Origin: Dicaeum eximium
Lineage: Eukaryota; Chordata; Aves; Passeriformes; Dicaeidae
NCBI GenBank assembly: GCA_013396995.1
Contig: VWZP01006707.1
Coordinates: 664,118-728,117, forward strand
Reading direction: 5' to 3'
Length of the DNA stretch: 64,000 nucleotides
Numbering within the stretch: the first letter of the stretch is position 1; each line of letters begins with the position of its first letter. A program made the position numbers and the translations under genes. This document shows, in pieces, positions 37,851 through 50,806 of the stretch. The notes under the pieces are model-generated. The model was not told the origin of the DNA and made no database searches. It was given only the letters and a program-made list of their open reading frames with translations.

Positions 37851-40800
37851 CCCTGACCTCCAGATGACCCAACTTTGAAACTTGGTGAATTAAAGTCTGG
37901 TAGCTCAATTTGCTTGCTCCCAAGATAATTTCAATGTAAAGCAACAGGCAAAGACACAACAAAGTATTGCCCCAAGTTTGCAAACTGAATCAGTCAAGTT
38001 CCAGTCTGTAAAAATCAGCAGGGGCCAGCCTTACCCTTGCCCTGATAACCTGCATTGTGCAGGCTGAGGAGGCAGCAGGAAACCAGGGAAGGGCACGTAA
38101 GAGCTGCAAAAGGCTGCAGAACAGATTTCAGGTGAGCTTGGCTGCCAGGGAGACACTAAGCTAGAGGTTGACTTTTCAGCAAAGGCTCCACATCTAACTG
38201 TTTCAGGGATATTTAAAGTAATATTTTCAAAGCACATCATTAGAAAGAGCCCTCTTGGAAGAGCTGGCTTCTCACTTCAGTGTCCAAAAATGCAGGCTAA
38301 GCTATTCTGAAGACCTAGTTCTGTTTGTGGCTGCTGAGCTATTTTAAAAGCCAAACCCTTTTTTCTTATAAACACCAAACTGCCTGATGTCAAGTCAGGT
38401 TTGCAAGATAAGATAAGAGTGCTTCAGTGAGAAATAAGTGGAGGAGATTTTATGGAAACTGAGTTATTGTAAATAGCTAGGATCAAGAAGAAGGGGGGTT
38501 TGTGTGGTGCTATCGAGAGCAGAGGTGGATAAGGAGTGAATAAATATTTTTTAGAGCTGTGTCAGAAGACAATGAGTGGGAGGTGAGGGTTCCCCCACCC
38601 CTCTCACTGCAGTGGCCAGGAGCCCCATGGCACAGGTCTGAGCGAGGGGATCTGGAAGCCGGTGGACGGCAGCAGCACAGGCTCAGCGCTTCAGAGGCAA
38701 GCTCAGAGGGCAATGAGAGGAATGGAGGGAATGTGATAAGGCTGGGGGAGGATTCAGTAAGGGAATGAGCAGGGAAAAGGAGGGGGTGTGGGAAGCCAGG
38801 AGTGCCCCTTTCCAGTGTCTCCCTGTTTCCCCGTGCTGGAGGCAGGTTTGGGACCTTCAGCTGAAACAACAGGGAACTGCTGTACTGAGGCATATCCTTG
38901 TTACTCTTATGGATGGAGCAGATACGCTGACTAGTGGCCTTTCACCTATCCCTGATGGCAGGAATGGGGACAGTGTGCTGCCAGCAGTCACTTATCCTGG
39001 CCACCAGGAACCTCAGAAATAGCAAGACTCTGTTGTCATTGTCCTTGTATTTGTAGGTGACTTGGCCCAAGCAAAGATGAAAGTCAGTGGAAATCCCTAA
39101 GCTGCTCTGGATATTCCTGTGAAGACAGAACAGATCTGCAGGATCATATTGTAGATTTTTTTTTAATTGAAAACTCTTGCTTTTTGAAAAGATGGAACAG
39201 TGTAATTCCACAGCACAGAAAAAATCCGAGGGGATCACAAGTGGTTATGCTGAGAAGCTGCTGAGCTGTGCTGGGTGGCCAGGATGTTCCTGAGTGCTGA
39301 GGGCAGAGCAGCCACAGCAGTGCACCCTCACTCTGCATCAGATTTGGTGTAACGTTCCTGGCTCCAGCACCAACCCAAGTGTCTGCACATTCTTATCAGC
39401 AAGACTTGCAGGTAGCATTACATGTTTGTCCGCTTGGAATAGAAATATTCCTTAACTCTGAACATCCCTGGCCTTTCTCTTCATATACTAGTCTCTGTTG
39501 GTGGACAATAGATTGATAAATTTATATTTAACTTTTCTGGCTATGTAAATTCCTGCCAGCAATGACTCACAACCATCAGAATTTAGAAAAAGGCAATTAG
39601 AGAAAATCCATTATGGTGTGTATATGCATGAGTTTGTAACTCACTTGCTATCCTAACACATGAGAGCTGATGACCTGGCAATTTTGATATACGAACATAA
39701 CCCAAGCCCTATACCTGAACAACTGAACATTTTCAGCTATTTAATACAGATTTGGATTGTGTAGCTCATTAATACTTTGAGAAAGCTCTAGGAGAAAAGA
39801 GGCAATCTTTAAAGCCATGGGTGGAGAAAGAGGGATATAAGACAGACAGAGCTAGACAAGGTAGATAGTTCTAGTTAGTAGCTGGCTGTGCTTTTTTAGG
39901 ATATTCTTTGTCATAGATACAAACTTTTATGGTTAATTGATCAGTTTTAACTGCTGGTTTCTTGCAAGCCATCATACTTGTAGCTGAAAACTCTAGAAGG
40001 ATGGCGCTGACCTCGCAGAGTAGATCAGACTTCTCTGCTGGCACAGAACATATTATGTGGAAAGAATTGTGGTTAGCAAAACATTTTGCAATGTCAGTAG
40101 TATCCAGGGGGAGGAGGAGGTGGAGCTCTCCATGAGTAATATGAGGTTTGGTACCAGCAGGTTTAAGTATCTCAGATAAAATTTGTGATTTCATCCTGGT
40201 ATTTTGGTGAAGACCTGGGGATCCTGCTTTCTTCTAACAAAAAGAAAGCAAGAGTCTTCCTTCCTCTGTTAACAAGATGCTGGCCTCCTGCAAGGGAGAG
40301 CTCTACATCCCTGTTCTCAGTCCATCCCACAGGCCACCAGCAGACCAGCCTCCTGATCCTTACAGTGGTGCTTCCCAGACATCTCCTCCTGTGTTGAGTA
40401 GGCACATCTTGGGTAACCTCTACCTTTTAAAAACCACCCTTTTCCTCAGAACAGATGCTGACTTCCCACCACTTACACACTAGCCATGCTGTGTGCCACA
40501 AAACACCCTAACAGGGGTTTAAGTCAGTGTCAGGTGGGTCCTGAAATGTCACATCTGTCTGAGAAGCAGGCAGCTGAATTCTGTTTGTGCTGCAGCAAAG
40601 GGCCATGCAGCGGCATATTTTGATTCAGTCAGACAATGTGCTGCTGAAAAATATATGATTGGTGTGCTGTTGGTTCTGAGTTGGAGGAGAAAATGGCAAG
40701 GAGCCTGAATTAATTAGAATTAAACCACACTTGGCAGACACTAACTCCTCCACAAAGTATCTGTTGCTAGAGGGTATGAAAATATACCTGTTGAGTTGGA

Positions 40801-41435
40801 TGGGTGAGGTGCAGAGATAGTGCCAGGAAGCAGGACTTACACCAAGACAGTGCAGAAACCAGCATAATGTTCTTGGGTGAAAAATCATTTAAAAGCAAGT
40901 AGTGATGTCCATGACTGGCAGGCCCCTTTTCACCTGGCCACTGAAGTCAGCTGGTATTGAAGAGAAAATGATTGGCCTGTTCTAGGCAGGAAAATTCAAC
41001 TGTGATGCTAAATGTCTGAGAGCTCTGGGAAAAAATATCCCAGCATATGGAAGTGACAGTATTTTTCTACTCCTGTTTCACCAGTAGATCTCAATGTGTT
41101 TGGAAGCAGTTTTGAAGAAGTCTCCAAGGTTATTTCCACTTTTCTGTGGGGGATACAAAGTTCAGGTACCTGAGGTACAGGGAAGGGAGGGCAGTCAGGC
41201 ATTGTAGTAAAGCTGCATAAACTGTTACCTTCTTTAGGAACATGATAATTAAAGCAAACATACAGAAAGCCTTTGCCTGGCATGGGATCTCAATAAACTA
41301 CAACCAAGGTACCTGCAATTTATTGCCTTGATTATGAGACAGTCATTTGAGTGTAAAAGTGAGTCTTGTACAAGAATGGGTATTTTTTTTCCTCTTTACC
41401 TCTTTCTATAATTTAAAGACTAGGGTTTCCAATTA

Positions 41436-41489
41436 AAAAAACAAACAAACAAAAAACAAACAAACAAACCAACAACAACAACAAAAAAG
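41436..41489. repeat. (CAAA)n / (CAA)n simple repeat
   Basis: Repeated aaac and aac units about 54 bases long, intergenic. Confidence 0.85.
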
Positions 41490-44400
41490 CAAGGCACCAG
41501 CATAGCTGGCAACAGCATAATTCCCTGGGCTCTCAGGTTAGTCTTCATCTTTTTGGAACCTCTGCCCTAGTCAATTATGTGGGTATAATCAGTGCTCTTA
41601 TTCACATTCTCATGAGTTTCAGGGGAAATGAAGTGTCACTTCAGCTTTTTTTCCCCACAAATCTTTGGTTTTCTCACCACTACCCTAACAAACACCGAAA
41701 TTAGATCATTAAACCTAAACTTATATGTTCACTATTACTGCAATACAAGTAAAGACAATTTCAACACAGCATTAAAAATATGTAACCTTCACTGTAGCAT
41801 TGAACAGGAACTGACATGAATTCTTATTTTATTTGCCCATGGAAGGGAACTATCATTTTCTTTGTTGAAGTATTTTTTCATTGGATGGAAATAATTACAA
41901 GTGGAACAAAACAAAATGTTTTGATTAAATACAGGGCTGGTCTTGTTTTTTCCAGTAAATGTTTCATGTTTTCAATTCTTTTCCCCCTCTCCCAGGGATA
42001 ATGTAATGGATAGTTAGAGATCATCTTCCATCTCAGAAGATCCTAGATTCCACAGGGGTCCCTTCCTTTGCCCCTGGGATTTTGGTACCCGTGAAGCAAA
42101 CCCCAGTAAGTAATTTATTCCCATTGGGTACCACAGTGAAGGTGAGTCATCTGCTGCAGAGCAGGGGAGTTTTCAGGAGACAAGACTCCAGTTCATCATT
42201 CATGCCAAAACCAAGGGTTAACACTGAAGTGTCAGATCTGGCTAGCCCATGGCTGAGCAATGAAAACCAGCAGCTGTCTGAATTCCAGGGATGGTGCTGG
42301 GAATAGCTGCGATGAAACAAAGTCCCACCAACTTTGATCTTGGATCTCCTGCACAGGATTAAAGGAATAACTGAGTTTGGGCCTGAGGCACAGACGTTTG
42401 GGGAAGCAGCAGGGGGAATTTGCTAAGTTTTCATGGGAGTTTACTAAGCATATGAGGGTAAAGCAAAGATAATTCTCTTTTATCATCGCAATCCATTTCT
42501 TTAAACTGTGAGTGCGCTTGGAAGCCCCAGTGAGATCACAGCAAGGACATCAGCAGACTTGCAGTGCTCTCTGCATGGTGCTTTGTTTGGGTTGAAGAGG
42601 TGATGTTTTGTCCTGGGTCAACCTTGTAAATAAGAATGGAGCAAGGCAAGATTTGTTTGTGCAAATCTAAGTATTTTCCTCATTCCTCGCTTTTTCCAAA
42701 GTTTGATGAGATCGGCTCATATACCTGCCATTTCCCTGGGATATGAGCAGCTGCCAGAAACCCCTCTGGCTACTGCCAGTCTGGCTTAGGACATCTTTGC
42801 AGAAGTGGCTCCAAGACAAGAGAGTGCAGTCCAACCAGATACAGCATTCGATCTCCACCATTGTCAGAGCAAGGAATCATATTTCCCTCACCCCTGCCCT
42901 CTGGGTAAAAAGAGGCAAATGTTTCATAAAGGTACCATAACAAGTCTGCTAGAGTTGTCTTCACAGCCTCTTTCTCCTCCCCAAACAGGAATGTGCCTAA
43001 GCTCCTTCTGGTCTGTTTATTCCTTTTTTCTAGCAGCCCTTGGGGAAGGTACCTAATACCTTTTCGTAAACATTTATGGACTCAGAACAGCAGAAACATG
43101 TCTCTACAAATAGTCTGCACAACATGTCCTGAACCCTCCTACTGGCACCTACTTATGTCAGTCCCCAGCGCTCATATTTCTTTGTCTTTTTGCTGTAAGC
43201 CAGATTTACTGATGTGGGGTTGTTTCCACATGAGCACTACTACAGTGACTGATAAGCTGCACTCATTCGACTTGCCCAGCAGTGTGCCAATTGTTCGTGG
43301 CTCCTGGTTATTCCTGATTAGGTCCTAGGGCCAATGTTTAGTGTTTCTGGAAGAAGGAGAGGTCAGTGCTAGCCCTGCAGTGCCTGTGTTACATTGCACA
43401 GCACCCCAGGATGCACCACAGAGGGTGAGCTCCCTGATTTATAGCAGACCACCTCTTACCCAGCACCAGTGATGTCTGTATTATTTAGATGTGCGTGGGT
43501 GTTCTCCCTGTGTACCCAGCACTGAGGTTAAAGAACAGGTTTGTACCAGAGAACCAGTTGTATGTACATTTTTCATCAAAACCACTTAAAAACTTTCATT
43601 TTGAGGAAAATCACTGGCTTTGTTAGTATTTCTGCCCATCCAGAATATAAATTGCAGCATAAAATCTTCTGAAAGAAGCATAGTGGGTTTTTCCTCTTCT
43701 CTTACCTAAAAGAAAGAGGAAAAGGCTGCTCTTTCACACTTTTATAGTGTTTCCCATTCCCCATGAATCTGGAATTCTTTATAAATTACGTAGATCTTGG
43801 TCTCAATATAACAGTATTAAAGGAAATACCTCACTTCCAGTCAAGAGTTTAAGACAAAATGGAAAACAGTGTGTTCAGCTGGAACCATAGGGCAGGAACT
43901 GATCTGAGCAAGAATTTTGTCTGGGTGCAAACATTAACAACTCGATTATTCAGTGAATACTACGTGACTCTTAATGACTATAGTTGCATAAAAACTTCAG
44001 TTTTACATTTAAATCCAAGTGCAGTATCTCAACAGCATAGGTCTTGTAGTTTATAGTGTTGTTTCTGTATGTGGTTTGTACTGTAATTATTTCTGTGACT
44101 TGGGGGTTAAAAAAGCACAGCATCACTAGGCCACCACTTACCATGGCTTGTCTTCTGCTCATCCCTTATGTTGAGTCACTCATTCTTGGACTGTACAGCC
44201 TAAATGGATCACAGCAGAAGATTTCATCAGCAGCAGAGGTGCAAAAAGTTTCTGGTGAAATCCTGAGAATTTTGACAGAAATTTGGTGAGGAAAGAATAT
44301 ACTCTGATGGGGCGAAATCCTCAGTGGGTTCACTGAGGCTGGGTTCCATTCACTTATCCTTAACAGGCCATCTCAGTCCCTCTCCAAGGCTTCACCTACA

Positions 44401-47400
44401 GCTACTTCTGAAACACTGTACTTCTTGGTTTCTCTTTAAGGTAGGCTCTGTTTTCTAGACCAGTCTTTTCTGAATGCTGGCAGAAAGGATGTGACTTGCT
44501 GACTTCAGACAAGATGCCAAAGCATGCAGAGGCTACTCTACTGTAAACAATCTCTTAGAATTCATTTTAAAAGGAAAAAGAGAGATGGGGAGGAAAAACA
44601 AAATACTTAGATATGCTGACTTGCCATCTAGAGTCATCCTCCCTTGCTGATGATTAATCATCTCCCCCTTTGAGCCCAATGGACCAGATACACACATTCT
44701 TCATTTTCTCTGTTGATGGAAAAGTTTGATTTTTGGCATGCCTTTTGTAGGATCCAAAATACTTTTGTGCTGTGGTGAGTGTGAGGGAAGGGAGTTTCAC
44801 TTCTCAGCAGATATGCCAAAAGCATGTGTTAAGGGCTGGGCTCTCTGCCCCACCAAGGTTGCAGGGAGCCATTTGTGGCTGCCTGATCCTACACCTCTGA
44901 CACATGCTAGACTTACCAGGCTGGAGACTCTGTGTCTGTATATGCTGTTGCCTGTTGCTGAAGATCAACATACCCTTGCATAGTGGAAGTTGCTTATGAG
45001 TCAGCAAAAACTAAGCATGGAGGAATCAGAAGGAATGGGATTTTAAGTGAGGTAGTAACTTTACTGTCTGTGTGCTGTGAACTAAGTGAATTTTAGGTCC
45101 TATATTGCGAAGCACAAATAAATCACATTAGTTAGTACAATTGCAAGCAATCCTTGTACTAAGTAGATTCCTCTGGAGACAATCTAAGCTTATTAATGTT
45201 GTTGACTATCTCTAGGAAAAAAAATTCTTAATGGCACTGACCCTCATCACCATGGCTGTGGTTCTAGGAACCTTTGAGAAGGCAATGTCAATGTGAATCT
45301 GGCTCTCCTGTTTGCTGGGGTTAAACCATGGGTTTGCTAATTGTGCAGCATTTCCTGGTATTTGTAATAACGGTGAAATTAGTAAAAAACATTAGCTGGT
45401 GATAAATACTGTAGCTAGCCCAGTTCTGAAGGAGTTACCAAAGGCAAGACTGATTGTCTCATGCAAACCAGCTGTCATCGGATCCATCTGAATCCCTGCC
45501 ATCAAAACCCACAAAAGGAGCTGATTTATTACCCGGGGATAGTTTTGTGAACATTGTGGTGCTCTGATCACTCTTGTGTCATCAGTACTGCTTTGCCTGT
45601 GTGTATTTGTCTCCCCATTCTGTGCTCTCAACCTCTAGTAAGATTTAAACATGCATGTTTGGTATACATTGAGCTCACAGATGTTTGTGCTTTTCCTTTG
45701 CCTGCCAGCAAAAATTTCACAAGGGGTGGTTTTTTTTCAGTATGACTTAGAGGTCCTTGTCTCATGTGACACTCAAAAATGTAATCATTCCTGGTTAGAG
45801 CTGACTCTGTGGGGAGAAGCAGGGAGTTGGCATGTTCAAACTGAGGTGAGGACTCCCTGAGCTCACGCCTCTGTGGGTTGCTGTGCAGCACATGCAAAGC
45901 TGCATCCTTTGATCAGCTTTTCCAGGTCCCTTAGTTTGTGAACTCCCAACATCCAGTGGGTGCAGTTGGTGGGATGTTAGGATCTCGAGGTTTCACTGGC
46001 AAATTGGCCAGAGTGATAGGCAAGTAGCAAACCAAAGCACAGAAGAATTTCTGGGCTCTTCCTCTCTGCCGGAGCTGTAACATTTTAATTTCTTGCAGCC
46101 ACAAGCAAAGAGGTTGTTTATGTACCAGGCAGGAGCTTTGTGCAACACGGTTAGGTGCCTTCCAGGGTTTGGTTCCACCTTCCTGGGGTGCCTGGAAATG
46201 AAGTTGTAAGCTCTGATCCTAGTATGCATATGTGTCAAGGGAGAGCAGAATGTAATTTTGAAGCAGAAGGTATTAGGTCTCATTGTGCATGAATTTGGTG
46301 CCTGCATGGATGCACAGTCACAAACCATTGCAAAGAGCCAAACAATTATGAGCAGAGAAACTAGAAGGGGATTTTGTGACAGTTACCCAAATGTAAGCCA
46401 GGGAACATACTGCTGACAGAAATTATGCTTGAAAGATTTGGACTAGGTGATGACATGGATAAAATTGTCATTTCTCAGCAGATGTTGTATTATCAGTTAC
46501 AAGCAGAGGTGCTGAAACATCCAGACCTGGTCATGGTGAGAAAACACAAGCAATCTTTCACGTAATACATGAATAAAAGTTGTGTGCTCAAACACCAGTT
46601 TAAGAGTTCACTGAAACTGTTAGACTTATATGGTAATTATTTTGTCACTTTTGCAACATCTCTTAAGGAAGGATCCTGCCCCTAAAGAGAACTGATTACC
46701 TGCTGAAGTGGAACATCCCGCTATCAATCCTTTTCCCTGACAACCCTAATCCTGCTCTGTCTGGTCTGGGCTGCATGCTGCAGCAGGAGCCAGAAACCTG
46801 AGAGCTGAGTGCTGGAAATCTTTGGGATGTTGATGAACAGAACGGTGGGTGGTGTTATTTAGATGTTCTTGTAAACAAACAAATATGGCTGATTAAAGCT
46901 GGATGGCCACAGGTTTCTGCCTCCCTCTGCACACTCCACCCTTTGCCTGGCAGTTATGGGGATATCAGGTTTCTCAAAAGGCCAGGTTGGAAATTAGTGT
47001 CTCAGGAGTTGCTTCACATGTGATTCAGCTCCTGGTGACTGGGACACAGCAAATTTGGGGGAAGGCTGCCCCACCACAGCATGATATTCATGTTATTTTG
47101 TGGGATGCTTTAGTCCAGCTGTCAGCAAATGCCCATCCTGCAGCTCTGCCTGCCAGCTCAGAGAACTGGATTGCCTACTAACACAGAGAGGCTGGCACAC
47201 AAACACACTCCACTGATCAACACATCTCACCGTGTGTGTTTCAGGTGCACAAGCTGCAAAATCGAACTTGCAGACAACAGCAGCTTCTTGGAGACTGTGC
47301 AGCCATCTAGTGTTACTGTATACACAGCACGCTGGTTACTTGCCCACACCCCAGACACTTCCCTACTTTTTTCCAACACATCTCCCAGATCAATGTATAA

Positions 47401-48723
47401 CTTTTAGTTACAGGAGTTTTAGTTAAACTTGCCAATCAGCTGGACTTGATCCCTGAAATTTCTGACCACCTGAAGATTGTGCTTGTGGATGGAGAATAGA
47501 ATGCTGCTCTAGGATTTCTTTTACTCATAACGTTTGTTACTATAAGGAAGAGCAACCAGTCTCCTTGGCTTCTACTACTGTGTTGTAGCAGTCTTTAATT
47601 CTTAAGGAAACAAAAAACAGTGGAAGAAAGTGAAAAAACAACCACTTAAATTTGAATCACTTAAATCAGTGAGCAAATGTCAGGGATCCACTGCTATCTG
47701 CTAGAGTGTTTTCAAGACTTTCTCATTTTATCAGGAGTAGGAAAGCTTTGTACATATATTGTGAGGGAATAAGACAAGGACAAAATAGTCTGAATTTGTA
47801 TGTCTCACTTTTCTCATCTAAAGAAAACCATCTTGTTTCACAGTCCCTGCTTCCTCTTTGGTCATCCAGCAGACAAGGCAATTAGTGCAAGGAACTACTT
47901 TTATAGTTTGTAGTGAATTAATTAGGTAACCTGTGCAAGCAAGGCGCATGATGAAATGACACACATTCTTGTACTGCATACCAGAATGACAAGTAAAATT
48001 CAAAGGTGACAACCCAGAGTTACTGTGACTTAGCAGCAGCCACTTGGCCAACCTGAGAACAGAAACGTCTTTGTTTACAATCTGCATTTTTCTAACTCTT
48101 ATCTGCTCTCTTGCACTGTAGTTTCCCCCAGCCCCCTCTGTGCCACTGGGTTCATCTTTCTCTGCACCTTGCATTAGACTATAGAAGTGTCCAGGTGTGT
48201 TATGAGCGACTTTCATCTTCTGAAACAAACGCTGATGGACTAGTGACTTTCTGCACTGCAGTAATAAGCACTGATTAATGAGGTAAATAAATTGCTTCTG
48301 GATAGAAGCTACATCTTACAACTTCTTTGCTTGGGCAAAGCAGTGAATGAAGATTTATGCCACGGAGACATAAATTTTTGGGTCCTGCTACACTTGTGGA
48401 AGGTGCTCTCAGCTCTGCCCATTTAATATCTTTTGCTGGAGAAACAGCCCTATTCCAAATTCCTAAGAATGTACCCCATGAACAATTTACATAAGGACTG
48501 CCTTATTCCCCTTGTTACCCCAGCCTTTTAGTATCAAATACTGATGTCTCAGGCTTGGAGAGGAGCAGTGCCAAGCAGCACATACTCATTCCACAGAAGT
48601 GGAATCTGGTGGATCTGGAGGAGGATGTTTGTTGACATCACCTTACTCATGTGTGCTAAGCCAGGCTAATTGCCCCTGTCTGCAAGACTGGACATGAATC
48701 TTTTGCACACTCCCCTTCTACGT

Positions 48724-48739
48724 GTCTGTCTGTCTGTGA
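48724..48739. repeat. (TCTG)n simple repeat
   Basis: Four copies of a tetranucleotide; short. Confidence 0.7.
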
Positions 48740-50298
48740 GATGTTAAAAACAGACAATGGTATGTGTCCAACAGGTTTCAACCACAACTGATTGATCTGG
48801 TAGCATTTATCCAAAATATTTTTTTAAAGGCGTGTTTCATAAAGCTTTCCCTGCATGATGTTTTGCAGGTGTTGGATATAAGAATGTCACCAAAGAGTTG
48901 GCTATTTACCTTTCAACCATTTTTTTCCTGATGACTTTTACCAATTAAATAGGGAAAATAATATTCTAGACCTAAATTACAACTAGTTGAATACTGCACA
49001 CAGAGGCAAATAAGAGCTCATAGAGTTCCTCTCCCGCTGCAGGGCATAGTGGGGGGTCCATGGGACATGGATGTGGATGCAGCCATGGAAGCTGTGATGG
49101 GAGGGAGGATGAGAGTCCCTGCACAGCAGCACAGCCTCTCGCTGCAAAAATCAATGGCAATCGTGATGCTGAGCCACCCACAGGGAGCTACAATGCCACT
49201 AGCCAGAGGCAAATCCCTTCCCATCCCAAATTGCTTGCGGACAAGGTGTTGGGCAGAGCAGGAAATGGCTGAAACAAAGCCATCTCATTTAAGTGATAAT
49301 CTGAGGTAAGGTGGAGTACGTGCGTCTCACAGTTCTGAAAATGGTTTAAATAATGTTACAAAATAACATGTATGGACACAGGAGTGAGAGAGAACATTTG
49401 TATTCTATTATGTATTTTACTGAGATGTTTATTCTCTTGGATAAGAACAATTTCTGGGAAGGAAAGATTTAATGGTGTTTTTTTGTTAAAGTAGTAAAGG
49501 TGTTGTCATTCATCTCTCAGACAAAATCTTTGCAATTTTCCAAATTGCTCCTTAAGTTCTAGTGGTGTCTTCATCCCTGCTTCGTGCCTGCGACAGTGCT
49601 GAGAACCACTGCAGCCACCATCATATTCCAGCTTGGATGCCTTTCAGTGGTCATTTAGTTGATTTTTCTACCTTAATGTTATCTTTTTGAAAGCACTTTA
49701 GGTTTTAAAGAATGAAAGGTGCCATAGAAAATAAGGGGGGTTTTTTTGTTTATTCACTATTATCTCTTGAGAATATTTGCAAGTGAAACAGAGGCTTGAA
49801 AAATGTATATTTGATTGCCACTACGCCTATAAAATAACTTTATTTGGCATTAATAACATTACTCCCTGCTAACATTCCCTCAAATGGATGCAGAACCATC
49901 TCCGGTTAACCTCTGAACTATGCCTTGGAGAACAGAATCCCTTTTCCATAAACCACATTATCCAGAATCAGCCTGTCAGGCTGTGGGAATGAGAAGAATG
50001 CCATCCACCTCAGTTATTACTAGACTTGTTTGCCTTTCTTTGCTTCTTTTTTCCTCCCCCTTTCCAGGTCTGGCGCAGGTCCCCATGTGCGTGGAACAAG
50101 TTTAAAATAGTGATTCGTTCGACAAATAGGCGCAGACAATTACCAGCACAGCATCTGAAGCCGTGAGCCCTGTTATTTTGACAGCTTGTGTGTTATTTAG
50201 GTGAGAGTGTTAGTGCTGTGAGCACCGGCATTATTTACTTTAGCGCGGTGCCCGTTTCGGGACGGAGCTTTGCCGTGGCCCGGGCTCGCAGCGCTCTG

Positions 50299-50314
50299 CT
50301 GCCCTCTCGCGGCA
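50299..50314 (-). promoter_or_regulatory. CTCF-like motif upstream of HELLS
   Basis: CTGCCCTCTCGCGGCA fits the reverse-strand CTCF core (CTGCC-N-C-C-NCGCGG type) well. It sits at the left edge of the HELLS island, facing the gene-free interval. It carries a CpG in the core, so binding could depend on methylation. Confidence 0.45.
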
Positions 50315-50625
50315 CAACGAGCACGGTGCAGGGCCTGCGGGCCGCGCTGGAGCCGCCAGCCCCGCCATGTCCCGCTCCCCGGGAGCCCCTGGAGCGCCGG
50401 GCACGGCGGGGGGAGCGGGGCAGAACCACGACATCCACCGGGCTGGGAGTCCTCTGGGTCACCGAGACCAGCCCGGGACCGAACACCGCCCTGGCACCGA
50501 GTGCCGCATCCAGTCTTCCCACCAATGCCTGCAGGGAGAGTCACTCCCCCAGCCGTTCCAAGGGGCAGGGCGTGCCCGGGCGGCTCCCCCGGCCGTGCCC
50601 GCCCCTGCCCGGAACCTGCCAGGAG

Positions 50626-50635
50626 CCAAGATGGC
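50626..50635 (+). promoter_or_regulatory. YY1-like element CCAAGATGGC
   Basis: This matches the YY1 consensus, which in CpG-island promoters often lies just downstream of the transcription start. It suggests a HELLS start near 50.60-50.63 kb. The ATG inside it also opens a short frame; see findings. Confidence 0.5.
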
Positions 50636-50666
50636 CTCGCGCGGGCCCGGCGGGCGGAGCGGGCGG

Positions 50667-50730
50667 CCTCGCGAGAACGGCGCCACCTCTCGCGCGCCTT
50701 GGGCAGCGCGCGGTTTTTGTTCTCGCGAGG
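50667..50730. promoter_or_regulatory. Inverted pair of TCTCGCGAG promoter elements
   Basis: cctcgcgagaac at 50667-50678 and its exact reverse complement gttctcgcgagg at 50719-50730 are separated by 40 bases. Each contains the palindromic CTCGCGAG core of the TCTCGCGAGA element found in many vertebrate CpG-island promoters. Confidence 0.6.
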
Positions 50731-50775
50731 CGGGCGGTGAGGCGGCGCGCGCGGGAGCGGGGCTGCGGCGGGGCA

Positions 50776-50806
50776 ATGCCCGCCCGCGCCTCGGGCAGCG
50801 GCGGCG
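50776..50806 (+). CDS. HELLS: HELLS exon 1 (coding part)
   Basis: ATG CCC GCC opens MPARASGSGG plus one base, closely resembling the human start (MPAERPAGSGG). Donor GGCG|gtgagg. A near-identical donor lies 13 bases downstream in a duplicated sequence; using it would shift the frame. Confidence 0.9.

Larger units (their letters stand above)
29271..50200. other. Intergenic interval between two divergent genes
   Basis: About 21 kb with no exon I can support. It carries the GA-rich tract, a 13-base palindrome near 29.98 kb, a 19-A run at 36.22 kb, A-rich runs near 37.77 kb, a CAAA repeat at 41.44 kb and a TCTG repeat at 48.72 kb. Two longer open frames on the minus strand (32465-33085 and 34855-35583) have no recognised domain and no clear splice or start context. 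I recognise no LINE, LTR or DNA transposon here. Confidence 0.55.

Noticed and set aside
1..50000. Cytochrome P450 2C or TBC1D12 exons, expected near HELLS in mammals
   Set aside because: I looked for typical P450 heme-loop and TBC-domain words in the translations and saw none.
30000..50000. A previously undescribed prokaryote-like or defence system
   Set aside because: The DNA is vertebrate non-coding sequence; there are no clustered intact genes, phage-like genes or spacer arrays.
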